From assembly GCA_002422395.1 (NCBI GenBank), contig DIUY01000011.1, positions 62,001 to 126,000 on the forward strand: a stretch of 64,000 nucleotides of DNA. The letters are read 5' to 3'. Every line of letters begins with the position of its first letter. Positions within the stretch are counted from its first letter, which is position 1. The position numbers and the translations under genes are program-made. This document shows positions 53,624 through 62,674 of the stretch, in pieces. The notes below the pieces were generated by a model, which was not told the origin of the DNA, searched no databases, and saw nothing but the letters and a program-made list of their open reading frames with translations. Source of the stretch: Methylococcaceae bacterium UBA6146 (GTDB lineage Bacteria; Pseudomonadota; Gammaproteobacteria; Methylococcales; Methylomonadaceae).

Positions 53624-54381
53624 GCTTGGGTTTTAAGGTCGTAATCCCCGCACGTTACGGGTCTAGTCGCCTGCCCGGCAAACCTTTGCTGGAGATTGGC
53701 GGCAAACCGATGATTGCCCATGTGTGCGCCCGTGCCCAAGAGGCGGATGCAGGGGAGGTTATCGTCGCCACGGACGACGGGCGGATTTTTCAGGCCGTCC
53801 ATGACTTAGGTTTTAACGCGGTTATGACCCGTAGCGATCATCAAAGCGGTACGGAACGGATTGCCGAAGTGGCACGGCACTACGGTTGGGCGGGCGATGA
53901 GATCATTGTCAATTTGCAAGGCGATGAGCCGTTGATTCCGCCGGCTTACATCCGTGATGTGGCGACGGCGTTGGCCAGTCAACAACATGCGGGGATTGCC
54001 ACGCTGGCGGCGAAAATAATCGGCACCGATGAGATTTTTAATCCTAATGCCGTAAAAGTGGTTTTGAACAAAGACAGTTACGCGCTTTATTTCAGCCGCG
54101 CCCCGATACCTTGGGAAAGGGGTGTTTTTACTGCGGCGGGGGGGGAGCCTTCAGGGGCAATGCCGTACCTCCGGCATGTCGGTATATACGCGTACAGGGT
54201 GGATTTTTTAAGCCGTTATTGCCAATGGGAGGCGTCATTACTGGAGTCGGTTGAGGCGTTGGAGCAACTGAGGGTATTATGGCAAGGCGAAGCTATCTTG
54301 GTGAAAATAGTGGATAAAACGCCGCCCGCCGGCGTTGACACTGCTGAGGACTTGATGCGCGTGGCGCAGCTGTTGGTATAA
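53620..54381 (+). CDS. kdsB: 3-deoxy-manno-octulosonate cytidylyltransferase
   Basis: Activates KDO as CMP-KDO for the LPS inner core. The 253-residue product shows [17 protein letters not shown] at the N-terminus, the [12 protein letters not shown] segment, [11 protein letters not shown] and the [14 protein letters not shown] segment. [16 protein letters not shown] [15 protein letters not shown] closes the protein. It is the last gene of the exbB-exbD-lpxK-ycaR-kdsB unit. Confidence 0.96.
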   Translation: MSLGFKVVIPARYGSSRLPGKPLLEIGGKPMIAHVCARAQEADAGEVIVATDDGRIFQAVHDLGFNAVMTRSDHQSGTERIAEVARHYGWAGDEIIVNLQGDEPLIPPAYIRDVATALASQQHAGIATLAAKIIGTDEIFNPNAVKVVLNKDSYALYFSRAPIPWERGVFTAAGGEPSGAMPYLRHVGIYAYRVDFLSRYCQWEASLLESVEALEQLRVLWQGEAILVKIVDKTPPAGVDTAEDLMRVAQLLV

Positions 54382-54392
54382 GTGGCCTCTTT

Positions 54393-54505
54393 AGTTTTTT
54401 AACAGCGTAAGGCTGCTGCCGCTAAGGTAATTATGTGGCAGTGGTAAACATGCAAATGCTTAAGTGATAGCGGAGTCAAAAAACATGTTTTTTTGATTCC
54501 AAAAT
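54393..54505. repeat. MITE-like palindromic element, copy C
   Basis: It shares ordered blocks with copy B: AGTTTTTTAACA (54393-54404), GGTAATT (54426-54432) and GCTTAAGT (54458-54465). An imperfect palindrome centred on ACATGT follows (54472-54500), with GGAGTCAAAA at one end and GATTCC at the other. The spacing between blocks differs from copy B because about 20 extra bases lie in the left part. Confidence 0.55.
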
Positions 54506-54616
54506 AGCATTGCCATTTTTACCACCACCCGTCAAAAATAACGCCCCTAAACGCGCTTAGCCGTTCGTGCCGGGTGTATCCAAGCATGAACGGGGGGGGA
54601 TAGCATCATCTGGGAA

Positions 54617-54680
54617 TTCTCCGCCCGTCCTTTGACAGGCTCCACCACAGGGAGGTCTAAGGACAGGCGAACGGAAAATT
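54617..54680. repeat. Palindromic element with about 15-25 bp arms
   Basis: CGCCCGTCCTTTGAC (54622-54636) and GTCTAAGGACAGGCG (54655-54669) are complementary at 13 of 15 positions. Pairing extends outwards with small gaps (AATTCTCCG against CGGAAAATT). No T-run follows, which argues for a repeat rather than a terminator. Confidence 0.5.
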
Positions 54681-54793
54681 TTACCGGTCATGACCATATC
54701 CTAAAAAATTTAGGTCTCGTCACTTACCGCTCCAAAGAAGGTTATCTCTACGGCTTACAAAGAGCGTGGTCTGATGCCGTTCTGATGATTGCG

Positions 54794-56887
54794 TCAACAA
54801 TCAACGCTTTCAAAAACCACCACAGTTTGGTTGTTAACCCGCTGGTATGGTGTGTCGACCCGTTTTTGATCTTGTGGGGCGACAATATCCTGTGGCGAAG
54901 GCAATGATGTGTCTATAGCCAGCCTCCAGTTTTTGCCTGTTATTATAGGCAGATCAACAAACGTGCCCTGGTCTGACATGTTCATCACAATATGCAGGTC
55001 AGGCTCATGCTCATCCACGCCTGCTAGAGTAAACGCCAAAAGACGGGCGTCAGGGTCATTCCATATGGGCTTGTTAATTTGAGCGCCGTGCCATGTAATG
55101 TCCGCCAGCGTTTTCCCATCGGCAGGTTTGCCGGTCAAAAAGCGTCGGCGCATCAGGGACAAATGCCGTTTTCGTAGGGCGATCATTTGTTGGACAAAGC
55201 GCACTGTATCGGCATTTTCCTCAACTTTATTCCAGTCTAGCCAAGTCAGCGGGTTGTCCTGGCAGTACCCGTTATTGTTTCCGCTTTGCGAATTCAGCAA
55301 CTCATCGCCTGCCAGTAGCATGGGCACGCCTTGGCTGAGCAGCAAAATAGCGAAGGCATTTTTTGCTTTTCTCCGGCGCAGGTTCAAGATGGCGGGGTCA
55401 TCGGTTTCGCCTTCTACGCCGCAATTGAAGCTTAAGTTGTTATTGCAACCGTCGCGGTTATTTTCACCATTGGCCTCATTATGTTTCTCGTTGTAGCTGA
55501 ACAAATCGTACAGCGTAAAGCCGTCGTGGCAGGTGATGAAGTTAATGCTGCTGATAGGCAGACCGCCTTGGTGTTCGTACAGGTCGCTACTGCCTGCGAT
55601 ACGGGTTGCGAGCTCTTGGATGACGCCAGTATCACCGCGCACAAAACGGCGGACAACATCCCGATAGCGCCCGTTCCATTCTGCCCAGCGATAGCCTGGA
55701 AAGCTGCCCACCTGATAAAGCCCTGCGGCATCCCAGGCTTCGGCAATCAGTTTGGTTTTGGATAATTGTTCAGAAAGCTCGATGCCCCAGAGTACCGGCG
55801 GGTTATGGAGCACTTCGCCTTGTTCGCCACGTGCCAAAGCACTCGCCAGATCAAAACGGAAGCCGTCAACATGCATTTCGCGCACCCAATACTCAAGGCA
55901 GTGGATGATGAAACCGGAGACAAAAGGGTGGTTGGCGTTAACCGTATTGCCGCAGCCGGTGTAGTCCCGGAAAATGCTTTTGTCGTGTTCATCCAGATGG
56001 TAAAAAATATTGCCGCCGATGCCTCGGAAATTGATGACCGGGCCATTCGCGCCGGCTTCTGATGTATGGTTAAAAACCACGTCCAAAATGACGCCCATGC
56101 CCGCTTTGTGCAGCGCTTTCACCAAGTCGCGGAATTCCTTGACATGGGTGCCCTGTTCCGGAGTCATGCAATAACCAGGATGCGGGCTAAAAAAGCTATG
56201 GGTGCTGTAGCCCCAATAGTTTTTTAGCCCAAGGTCTGAGGTATGGGGGGGGACGTCTTGCTCATCGAACGCCATGATGGGCAATAGTTCAACATGGGTG
56301 ATGCCCAATTGCTGAAGGTAGGGGATTTTTTCAATCAAACCGGCAAAGGTGCCGGGATTGGCAACCTTTGCTGCGGGGTGGCGGGTAAAGCCACCGACAT
56401 GCAGTTCGTAGATAATGGCTTTTTGGCTTCTGATGCGTAAGGGCGTGTCGCCTTCCCAGTCATAATCTTTTTCATCAATCACCACGCTGCGCATGGCGGT
56501 CAGGCCATTGTCGCCCGGTAGGCAAGCGGCTTGGCGATTCCAGCGTTTGTCGCTAACCGCACGGGCCCAAGGGTCTAGCAGATGCTTGTTTTTATCGAAG
56601 CGGAAACCGGATTCACGCAGCTGGTCTGCGCCATCCATGCGCCAAGTGTACCAAGTGCCAACCGGTAGTTTGCAGACATAAATATGCCAAGAGAAAAAAG
56701 TCCGGTTAGTTTCTTTTTCTAAAGGGATTATCTGGAAAGGCCCATTGCTGTCGGCGCTATCAAACAGCAATAGTTCAACGTATTCGGCATGGTGGCTGAA
56801 AATGGAAAAGTTGACACCCTCCGTATTAAAGCTAGAACCCGACGGGTAAGGGTTTCCATGTTTTACTTTGTATTTTCTTTCCTGCAT
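54794..56887 (-). CDS. glgX: Glycogen debranching enzyme GlgX
   Basis: GH13 isoamylase-type enzyme that hydrolyses alpha-1,6 branches of glycogen. The 697-residue product has an N-terminal CBM48-like domain (HGNPYPSGSSFNTEGVNFSIF) and a catalytic barrel with VILDVVFNHTSE, DGFRFDLAS (nucleophile Asp), LIAEAWDAAG (acid/base Glu) and FITCHDGFTLYDLF. The C-terminal beta domain ends near QTVVVFESVD. No glgA, glgB or glgP is in the window. Confidence 0.94.
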   Translation of the reverse strand: MQERKYKVKHGNPYPSGSSFNTEGVNFSIFSHHAEYVELLLFDSADSNGPFQIIPLEKETNRTFFSWHIYVCKLPVGTWYTWRMDGADQLRESGFRFDKNKHLLDPWARAVSDKRWNRQAACLPGDNGLTAMRSVVIDEKDYDWEGDTPLRIRSQKAIIYELHVGGFTRHPAAKVANPGTFAGLIEKIPYLQQLGITHVELLPIMAFDEQDVPPHTSDLGLKNYWGYSTHSFFSPHPGYCMTPEQGTHVKEFRDLVKALHKAGMGVILDVVFNHTSEAGANGPVINFRGIGGNIFYHLDEHDKSIFRDYTGCGNTVNANHPFVSGFIIHCLEYWVREMHVDGFRFDLASALARGEQGEVLHNPPVLWGIELSEQLSKTKLIAEAWDAAGLYQVGSFPGYRWAEWNGRYRDVVRRFVRGDTGVIQELATRIAGSSDLYEHQGGLPISSINFITCHDGFTLYDLFSYNEKHNEANGENNRDGCNNNLSFNCGVEGETDDPAILNLRRRKAKNAFAILLLSQGVPMLLAGDELLNSQSGNNNGYCQDNPLTWLDWNKVEENADTVRFVQQMIALRKRHLSLMRRRFLTGKPADGKTLADITWHGAQINKPIWNDPDARLLAFTLAGVDEHEPDLHIVMNMSDQGTFVDLPIITGKNWRLAIDTSLPSPQDIVAPQDQKRVDTPYQRVNNQTVVVFESVDC

Positions 56888-56991
56888 AGTTTGGCCGGTG
56901 TGGTTTTTGACAGATGATGGAATTTAAAGGACGGCGCGGGTAATTGCAAACATTTACCTTGTCTTGGCTCACGAAAATAAAGCGTCCGAAG

Positions 56992-58080
56992 TTATCTTAA
57001 GACCGGCAAACCCGACATGACGCCCAAATTTTGCGCCCGATGCCGTAAAAAATGGTCCATCAGCACGATTGCCATCATGGCTTCTGCTATGGGTGTGGCG
57101 CGTATGCCTACGCAAGGGTCATGGCGGCCTTCGGTAATCACGGTGGTGGCCTCACCTTGCGCGTTGATGGTTCTGCCCGGCAAACGCAGGCTGGAGGTGG
57201 GTTTTAACGCGATACTGGCAACGATGTCTTGGCCGCTGGAAATGCCGCCTAAAATACCGCCTGCATGGTTGCTTAAAAACCCCTCCGGGGTGATTTCATC
57301 ACGAAATTTTGTGCCTTTGCTGTTAATGCAGGCAAAACCATCGCCGATTTCAACGCCTTTGACGGCATTGATGCTCATCAGCGCATAAGCCAGTTCGGCA
57401 TCTAGACGGTCAAAAATAGGTTCGCCCAAACCGGGGGGGACATGGCGGGCAACCACGTTAATCCTGGCGCCAATGGATTCGCCTTCTTTGCGCAGGGCGT
57501 CCATATACGCTGCCATTTCCGCAACTTTATCCACATCAGGGCAAAAAAACGGGTTGTCATCAATCACTGACCAATCCAGTTTGCCGATGCTAATAGGCCC
57601 TAACTGCGCCAAGTAGCCACGGATTTCGATGCCGGCCTGCCATTCCAGGAACTTTTTGGCGACCGCACCTGCGGCGACACGCATCGCGGTTTCCCGTGCC
57701 GAAGAACGGCCGCCGCCACGGTAATCCCTGAAGCCATATTTTTGTTGGTAGGTGTAATCGGCGTGGCCAGGCCTGAAGCTATCGGCGATTTTGCGGTAAT
57801 CTTTTGAGCGTTGATCGGTGTTTTCAATTAACAAGCCTATCGGTGTGCCGGTGGTTTTGCCTTCGAACACGCCGGATAAGATTTTGACTTCATCGGCTTC
57901 GCGGCGCTGGGTGGTGTGCCTTGATGTGCCAGGCTTGCGGCGGTCCAGATCATGCTGTATATCCGCTTCGGTCAAGGCCATCCCAGGCGGGCAGCCGTCA
58001 ATAATGCAGCCTAATGCGAGGCCGTGGCTTTCACCAAAGGTGGTGACGGTGAACAGTTTTCCTAGGGTATTTCCAGACAT
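56992..58080 (-). CDS. aroC: Chorismate synthase
   Basis: Last step of the shikimate pathway, using reduced FMN. The 362-residue product starts [39 protein letters not shown] and the [30 protein letters not shown] region (by position about 103-132) contain the known signature sites. It begins 2 bp after prmB ends, an arrangement common in gammaproteobacteria. Confidence 0.97.
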   Translation of the reverse strand: MSGNTLGKLFTVTTFGESHGLALGCIIDGCPPGMALTEADIQHDLDRRKPGTSRHTTQRREADEVKILSGVFEGKTTGTPIGLLIENTDQRSKDYRKIADSFRPGHADYTYQQKYGFRDYRGGGRSSARETAMRVAAGAVAKKFLEWQAGIEIRGYLAQLGPISIGKLDWSVIDDNPFFCPDVDKVAEMAAYMDALRKEGESIGARINVVARHVPPGLGEPIFDRLDAELAYALMSINAVKGVEIGDGFACINSKGTKFRDEITPEGFLSNHAGGILGGISSGQDIVASIALKPTSSLRLPGRTINAQGEATTVITEGRHDPCVGIRATPIAEAMMAIVLMDHFLRHRAQNLGVMSGLPVLR

Positions 58081-58082
58081 GG

Positions 58083-59015
58083 TTATGCTAGTGCGGTGAT
58101 AAATAATTGATGGTAAAGGGTGACTTGTTCAGCGGTCAGTAAAAACACGCCGCTACCGCCACGTTCAAAGTCCAGCCAGTAAAAAGGCACCTCCGGGAAC
58201 ATATTTTGCAACGTCTCGGCGCTGTTGCCGACTTCTACGACCAAAATGCCTTGCGCGTCGAGATAATCATCAGCATCAACCAGAATGCGGATAACCAAAT
58301 CCAATCCAGACTCACCCCCTTTAAAACCCAGTGCAGGTTCGGCATGGAATTCTTTGGGCAGTTGCTGCCATTCTGCAAGGCTGACATACGGGGGATTACT
58401 GACAATAATATCGTACCGGTTGGCAGGCAAGGCGGCGAACAAATCCGATTGGTACAGTGTCAGCAGGTCATCAAGTTGGTGTTTATGGCTATTTATTTCA
58501 GCCACTGCAAGGGCGTCGGCAGACACATCGGCCGCATCAACATCGGCGTTCGGGAACGCGTAAGCACAGGCAATGGCAATACAGGCGCTGCCCGTGCATA
58601 AGTCCAGAATGTTTTCCACCTGTTCTTCGTCGACCCAAGGTGCGAAGCGATGTTCTATTAATTCGGCAATGGGTGAGCGGGGCACCAACACCCGCTCGTC
58701 AACATAAAATGACAAGCCGGCAAAGATGGCTTCGTGTGTCAGGTAAGCCGCAGGCATCCGGGTGCTGATACGTTTGTCGACTATCGCAACGACCGCTTGG
58801 CGCTCTTCGTGGGTCAAGACTGCATCCAGATAGGCTTCAGCCAAGTTGTAGGGTTGATAGGTGGTGTGGAACACAAGCGCCGCCGCTTCGTCCAAGGCGG
58901 TTGCTGTGCCGTGTCCGAAACTGACTTGGGCGCGGGTGAAACGGCTGGCCGCCCAGCGGATATAATCGCGCAGTGTTGATAAGGTGGTTAAGATGTCAGG
59001 TGATGTTGTTTGCAT
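58083..59015 (-). CDS. prmB: Ribosomal protein L3 N5-glutamine methyltransferase
   Basis: SAM-dependent methyltransferase modifying a glutamine of ribosomal protein L3. The 310-residue product has [19 protein letters not shown] (SAM loop; CTGS instead of the more common GTGSG of PrmC) and the catalytic NPPY motif in [28 protein letters not shown] is typical of PrmB rather than PrmC. Its neighbour aroC supports the assignment. Confidence 0.92.
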   Translation of the reverse strand: MQTTSPDILTTLSTLRDYIRWAASRFTRAQVSFGHGTATALDEAAALVFHTTYQPYNLAEAYLDAVLTHEERQAVVAIVDKRISTRMPAAYLTHEAIFAGLSFYVDERVLVPRSPIAELIEHRFAPWVDEEQVENILDLCTGSACIAIACAYAFPNADVDAADVSADALAVAEINSHKHQLDDLLTLYQSDLFAALPANRYDIIVSNPPYVSLAEWQQLPKEFHAEPALGFKGGESGLDLVIRILVDADDYLDAQGILVVEVGNSAETLQNMFPEVPFYWLDFERGGSGVFLLTAEQVTLYHQLFITALA

Positions 59016-59133
59016 AGTTTAGGTGGAATGCCTGACAGGGCGGGTTATCCCTGGCCTGTCTGTTGCTGGTGTGTGGGCATGTCCGGTTTTGGCTTTTTGC
59101 GCCCGAACCGTTTGTGATGCTCCAGGCTTCGCC

Positions 59134-59892
59134 TCAGAATTTGTCAGCTTTGGCGCGGGCCTCTTTGGCGCCTTCCGGGTTGTTTTGCATGTCCCTAGCC
59201 TTGGCGATCAATAGCCAGCTGTGTTTTTTTAGCTGTTTGTCATTTGAGGCCAGTAACGCTGATTTTTTTGCTAAATCTTCTGCCAGGCGTGGCTTGGACT
59301 GCTTTAGCCTCAGCAGGGCAAGCTTATAATACAATGTCGCATTTCTAGGTTCGATTCTGATAGCCCGTTCAATTGTCGTTGTGGCGGAATCAATATTGCC
59401 TTGTTCGGCGGTTTTGTTTGCCGCCATAACCAATGCGCCAACGCCAGGAGATAGCGGCGCAAATGATTGTAGCGGCTCAAAGGGTGGCGGCGGTGGCGGT
59501 GGCGGCGGCAGAATGTCGGGTTGCATCAGTATGCTTTGCTCCGCAGGTGCTGTGGGTTGGGGTTCTGGGGCGGATGCTGGCTGGTCTGCCTGTTCCAGAG
59601 CTAATAGCTCTTGCTCCTGTTCCGGTGTCAAAAGCGCCTGTTCGGGTGGAAGCGGTTCTGAGGTTATTTCTATGGGTGCGCTAGGTATGCCGGTATCCAG
59701 CGGTTGTGTTTCCACGGTTGCTTTAGGTTCCGGTTGCCATTGCTCGACAGGTTGGGGGTTGTGTTGCCGGTAAACCGTCGCGCCGGCGCCTTCATAAACA
59801 GGTGCCGCTGGCTTGGCGGCATAGAATTCGGCGCACCCCGTAAGGGCGGCAGGCAAGCAGCCGACTAAAAAAAACCTTTTTAATAGCATCAT
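59134..59892 (-). CDS. TPR-containing outer-membrane-type lipoprotein
   Basis: A 252-residue exported lipoprotein. MMLLKRFFLVGCLPAALTGCAEF is a signal peptide with lipobox LTGC. A long proline- and glutamate-rich spacer follows (about residues 25-140), including a run of nine prolines. The C-terminal part carries TPR-like helices (TTTIERAIRIEPRNATLYYKLALLRLKQ, by position about 165-195). No specific function can be given. Confidence 0.8.
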   Translation of the reverse strand: MMLLKRFFLVGCLPAALTGCAEFYAAKPAAPVYEGAGATVYRQHNPQPVEQWQPEPKATVETQPLDTGIPSAPIEITSEPLPPEQALLTPEQEQELLALEQADQPASAPEPQPTAPAEQSILMQPDILPPPPPPPPPFEPLQSFAPLSPGVGALVMAANKTAEQGNIDSATTTIERAIRIEPRNATLYYKLALLRLKQSKPRLAEDLAKKSALLASNDKQLKKHSWLLIAKARDMQNNPEGAKEARAKADKF

Positions 59893-60291
59893 AGCGTAGC
59901 GGGATGTCGATAAAGCAAGGTGGTGATTATAATGAGATTATGGTGTTTACACACCATTATTTGACTTTAGCCAGAGCTTGGCGCCTATAAATGTCAGATT
60001 GGTGGCAAGCGGACGGACAACGGTAAAGTTTTCTGAGCGCATAGCGGGTACGGATATGTAACCGTTCAAGAGTTTTTTAACAATGGCGGTAATTGAAAAG
60101 CTTAAGTTTTGATGGAGTACAAAACATGTTTTGTACTCCTAAAATGTTAAACAACTTATGCACGACTACTTACGAGGGCCAAATCCCCCTAAATGTCGCG
60201 CTCTTGCCTTGGGAACGTGTCATGGCCGCCCTATAAACTGGCCATAGCATGGTATGATAGCCACCCTTTTATCTCAAGTTAGCACAGGAAT
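59893..60291. other. Intergenic region between divergent genes, with repeat copy B
   Basis: These 399 bp hold the promoter region of the TPR lipoprotein (- strand), a 110-bp repeat (60071-60180), and the upstream region of the next + strand gene. That gene's AGGA site lies just before 60292. No gene was found. Confidence 0.45.
60071..60180. repeat. MITE-like palindromic element, copy B
   Basis: Blocks AGTTTTTTAACA, GGTAATT and GCTTAAGT occur in the same order as in copy C. A perfect 26-bp palindrome centred on ACATGT follows (60114-60139; arms GGAGTACAAAACA and complement). The right end, 60153-60180, matches copy A (35914-35941) at 21 of 28 positions. Copy B therefore links copies A and C. 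Confidence 0.6.
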
Positions 60292-60837
60292 ATGATGCAC
60301 GAACTTAGCGAACAAGAGCTATTTTTAGCCCTACAATATGCAAAAAGTATTGACCAAGAGAGCGGCCAACGGATCATGATTCAATTCGAAATAGACCAGC
60401 CGCTTTTTTTTCAAACTATTTTTAATGCCTTCTCTTCTATAATTGCCGAACGACAAGACGATGTGGCGCATGTTTTTATGGATTTGTGTTTTGAGGTGTT
60501 GTGTGTTTACCAAAAAACATTTGGCAATATGCCAAAATTTAAAGATGACCCAACATGGATGGAACGCCAGGCAAAGTTGCTTGATAAGGAGTTGAAACCC
60601 TTAATGGAAGGCAGGAATATGAGCGAAAAACGCAGTCAGCGTATAAAAGAAGATTTTTTTAAACCCAAGCAAGGCGAAATTATCCAAACGGGGTTGGTGC
60701 AGTTTTTAAATGAATCAGTGGATGATTTTGGGTCTTACAATACGTGTGATGAGGCAACCCTAGAATTGACCAAAACCATGTTGTTTGTAGTCACGCGTAT
60801 GTTTAATAGCTTATATGACAAGCCTACTTTGCAGTAG
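60292..60837 (+). CDS. Hypothetical protein
   Basis: A 181-residue soluble, helical protein with no signal peptide, starting MMHELSEQELFLALQYAKS behind AGGA. I recognise no family. The downstream SEC-C protein lies 90 bp away on the same strand. Both have acidic, helix-rich sequences, so they may be expressed together, but nothing links their functions. Confidence 0.6.
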   Translation: MMHELSEQELFLALQYAKSIDQESGQRIMIQFEIDQPLFFQTIFNAFSSIIAERQDDVAHVFMDLCFEVLCVYQKTFGNMPKFKDDPTWMERQAKLLDKELKPLMEGRNMSEKRSQRIKEDFFKPKQGEIIQTGLVQFLNESVDDFGSYNTCDEATLELTKTMLFVVTRMFNSLYDKPTLQ

Positions 60838-60927
60838 GGGCGATTGCTTCGCATTAAAGGGCCATCATATGGCGGAAAGATGTGGCGCACGAGATTGATG
60901 TAATAATAACTAAAAAAGCACCCGATT

Positions 60928-61668
60928 ATGATTGATATAAATTTACTGAAAAATTTTGACCGCTGTTTAAGTGATATTGTCCCTGATGATGACCATTTTA
61001 GCATTGACCAAGTACGCGGCTTGTTTTATGCGAGGATGATAACGCCTGAAAATGCCCTTTTAGGCATAAAAAACGACCCGTCAGTTTGGCTATCAGAACT
61101 ATTTTATGGGGAAAAGCCGGCACTGACTGAGGCACAAGTGAATGCGCTCAATATCGCCGCAGGTTCAGTGCATGATGCGTACAAAGCCATTTTTACCGCT
61201 AATAAATTAAGTTTTCCTTATAAATTCGACCAGCTTGATGCCGAGATGGCGGAATCTGCTTATGCTTGGTGTGAAGGTTTTTTTGCGGGCCTATCAATTA
61301 ACGAGCTGTTCTGGCTGGGAAAAAGTGGCGGGCCATTAAAAAATAGCGATAAAGAACTCGAGTCCGTCAGAAATAGCACGACACTTTTTATTGCTCTGGT
61401 CACAAAGGATTTTAGTGAGTTTGATGAGGCTAAGCTTGCTGAATTAAAGACTTTTGTTAGCAGTCAAGGGCAGGAAGCCACCACTGAGGTTATTGCCGCA
61501 ACGTTATTTCCCAGCGTGCCGACTGCTGTGACGACATTGCAGTTATATGGGATGAAACAGATGCGGGCGGTACACAAAACGGCCAACCAGCCAACGCGAA
61601 AAATAGGCCGTAATGAGCTGTGTTATTGTGGCAGCGGCAAGAAATATAAAAAGTGCTGCGGCGGTTAG
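60928..61668 (+). CDS. UPF0149/YecA-like protein with C-terminal SEC-C zinc motif
   Basis: A 246-residue protein. The helical body contains ESAYAWCEGFFAGLSIN, typical of the UPF0149/YecA fold. The C-terminus GRNELCYCGSGKKYKKCCGG is a SEC-C zinc-binding motif (CxC...CC), also found at the end of SecA. A role at the ribosome or in protein export is possible for such motifs but unproven here. Confidence 0.85.
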   Translation: MIDINLLKNFDRCLSDIVPDDDHFSIDQVRGLFYARMITPENALLGIKNDPSVWLSELFYGEKPALTEAQVNALNIAAGSVHDAYKAIFTANKLSFPYKFDQLDAEMAESAYAWCEGFFAGLSINELFWLGKSGGPLKNSDKELESVRNSTTLFIALVTKDFSEFDEAKLAELKTFVSSQGQEATTEVIAATLFPSVPTAVTTLQLYGMKQMRAVHKTANQPTRKIGRNELCYCGSGKKYKKCCGG

Positions 61669-61699
61669 TACGGCTGGGGTAGGCGGTTCTTTGATTTCC

Positions 61700-61735
61700 C
61701 TAAAAAAGATAACATCCATTCAAAGGATGTTATCT
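61700..61735 (-). terminator. Intrinsic terminator of the downstream lipoprotein gene
   Basis: AGATAACATCC and GGATGTTATCT form a perfect 11-bp stem with a 7-nt loop. On the - strand it is followed by a run of six T, so it ends the transcript of the lipoprotein gene at 61816-62535. On the + strand there is no T-run. Confidence 0.8.
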
Positions 61736-61815
61736 CTGTGTGAACCGCCGTCTTTTTTACCATTGATTGCTAAGGCGTGGTGCCTTTATTATGGGATAAG
61801 GTATATGACGAATCA

Positions 61816-62535
61816 TCAATGATTTTGGTGATGATTCTCACCGATGAGCTGCTCGATATGTTGCACCATAGGGTCGGACTCCATATCACCTAAATCTGTG
61901 TAATCTATGTGGCGAAAATTGTCGAGTTCAGATTTAGTAACCGGTTGCACAGCTAATTTAGAAACTTGTGTACACTCAGATAACGTTACCATAAGCGTCT
62001 TTTCCGGCAGTTTTTTGGTAAGCCGTGCAGGCAGTTGCATGGCGGGAAGCCAATCCACTTCAGTAAGTACGCCGTTTAAAGTGCCGCTATAATATTCGAC
62101 AGCAACTTGATTAATGGACTCTTTCTTTTGCAAAACCAATTCCTTGCCTAAGGTTGCCGGATCGATTAGCGACCCTAACTGTTGCCAAGACACTGTATTT
62201 CCCATTGCGGTCAGATCGCCTGGCACAAACTCAAGGGCGACCCGCTCTTTGTAAAATATGCGGGTATAAAAAAGCTGGCCCGCTTTGTTGCGTTCCCAAA
62301 TCTCACCTTGATTAGATAGCTCATCGCGGGTTTCGGTGCGCTGTGTATCACGCCAAAAATACCAGTTTGTGCTTTGTGGCTTTTGTCCGTTAATTAGCTG
62401 TTTTTCAAACCGGCAGGCGAGTGGGTTTGTTGTAGTTATTGCACTTAGGTTTTCAGGCAAGGTATAGGTGTTTTTTGCTGGAATGGCACATGCGGACAGA
62501 AGAAAGATAAGTGACGAAGTAAGAAAAAATTTCAT
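61816..62535 (-). CDS. Hypothetical lipoprotein
   Basis: A 239-residue exported lipoprotein with signal MKFFLTSSLIFLLSACAIP and lipobox LSAC. The mature part contains WYFWRDTQRTETRDELSNQGEIWERN and a C-terminal HIDYTDLGDMESDP segment. It ends in a histidine-rich tail (GENHHQNH). I do not recognise the family; a metal-responsive role from the histidines is only a guess. Confidence 0.65.
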   Translation of the reverse strand: MKFFLTSSLIFLLSACAIPAKNTYTLPENLSAITTTNPLACRFEKQLINGQKPQSTNWYFWRDTQRTETRDELSNQGEIWERNKAGQLFYTRIFYKERVALEFVPGDLTAMGNTVSWQQLGSLIDPATLGKELVLQKKESINQVAVEYYSGTLNGVLTEVDWLPAMQLPARLTKKLPEKTLMVTLSECTQVSKLAVQPVTKSELDNFRHIDYTDLGDMESDPMVQHIEQLIGENHHQNH

Positions 62536-62582
62536 AAAAACAATTCCGAGATAGAGCGTAAGACACTGGATATCCTAAACAA

Positions 62583-62607
62583 ACAAGGGTGCATTGCGCA
62601 CCCTTGT
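62583..62607 (-). terminator. Probable terminator of the alkaline phosphatase gene
   Basis: ACAAGGGTGC and GCACCCTTGT form a perfect 10-bp stem with a 5-nt loop, 68 bp downstream of the alkaline phosphatase stop. On the - strand the next bases are TTGTTTAG, a weak T-run, so termination is likely but not certain. Confidence 0.5.
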
Positions 62608-62674
62608 CGAGCATCCGGCTAAAGTGATTCCGTTTTATAGCGGCAGGATAGCCAAATAATTTAAGAGAACTTCT

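Larger units (their letters stand above)
54382..54793. other. Intergenic region with two repeat elements
   Basis: These 412 bp hold repeat copy C (54393-54505) and a second palindrome (54617-54680). A + strand frame at 54632-54907 runs through the palindrome and into the antisense of glgX, so it is not called. No clear terminator for kdsB or glgX was identified apart from these palindromes. Confidence 0.45.

Noticed and set aside
54632..54907. 91-residue + strand frame
   Set aside because: It runs through a palindrome and into the antisense of the glgX 3' end; no motif or ribosome-binding site.
59381..59773. 130-residue Gly/Ser/Cys-rich + strand frame
   Set aside because: Antisense shadow of the proline-rich spacer of the TPR lipoprotein.
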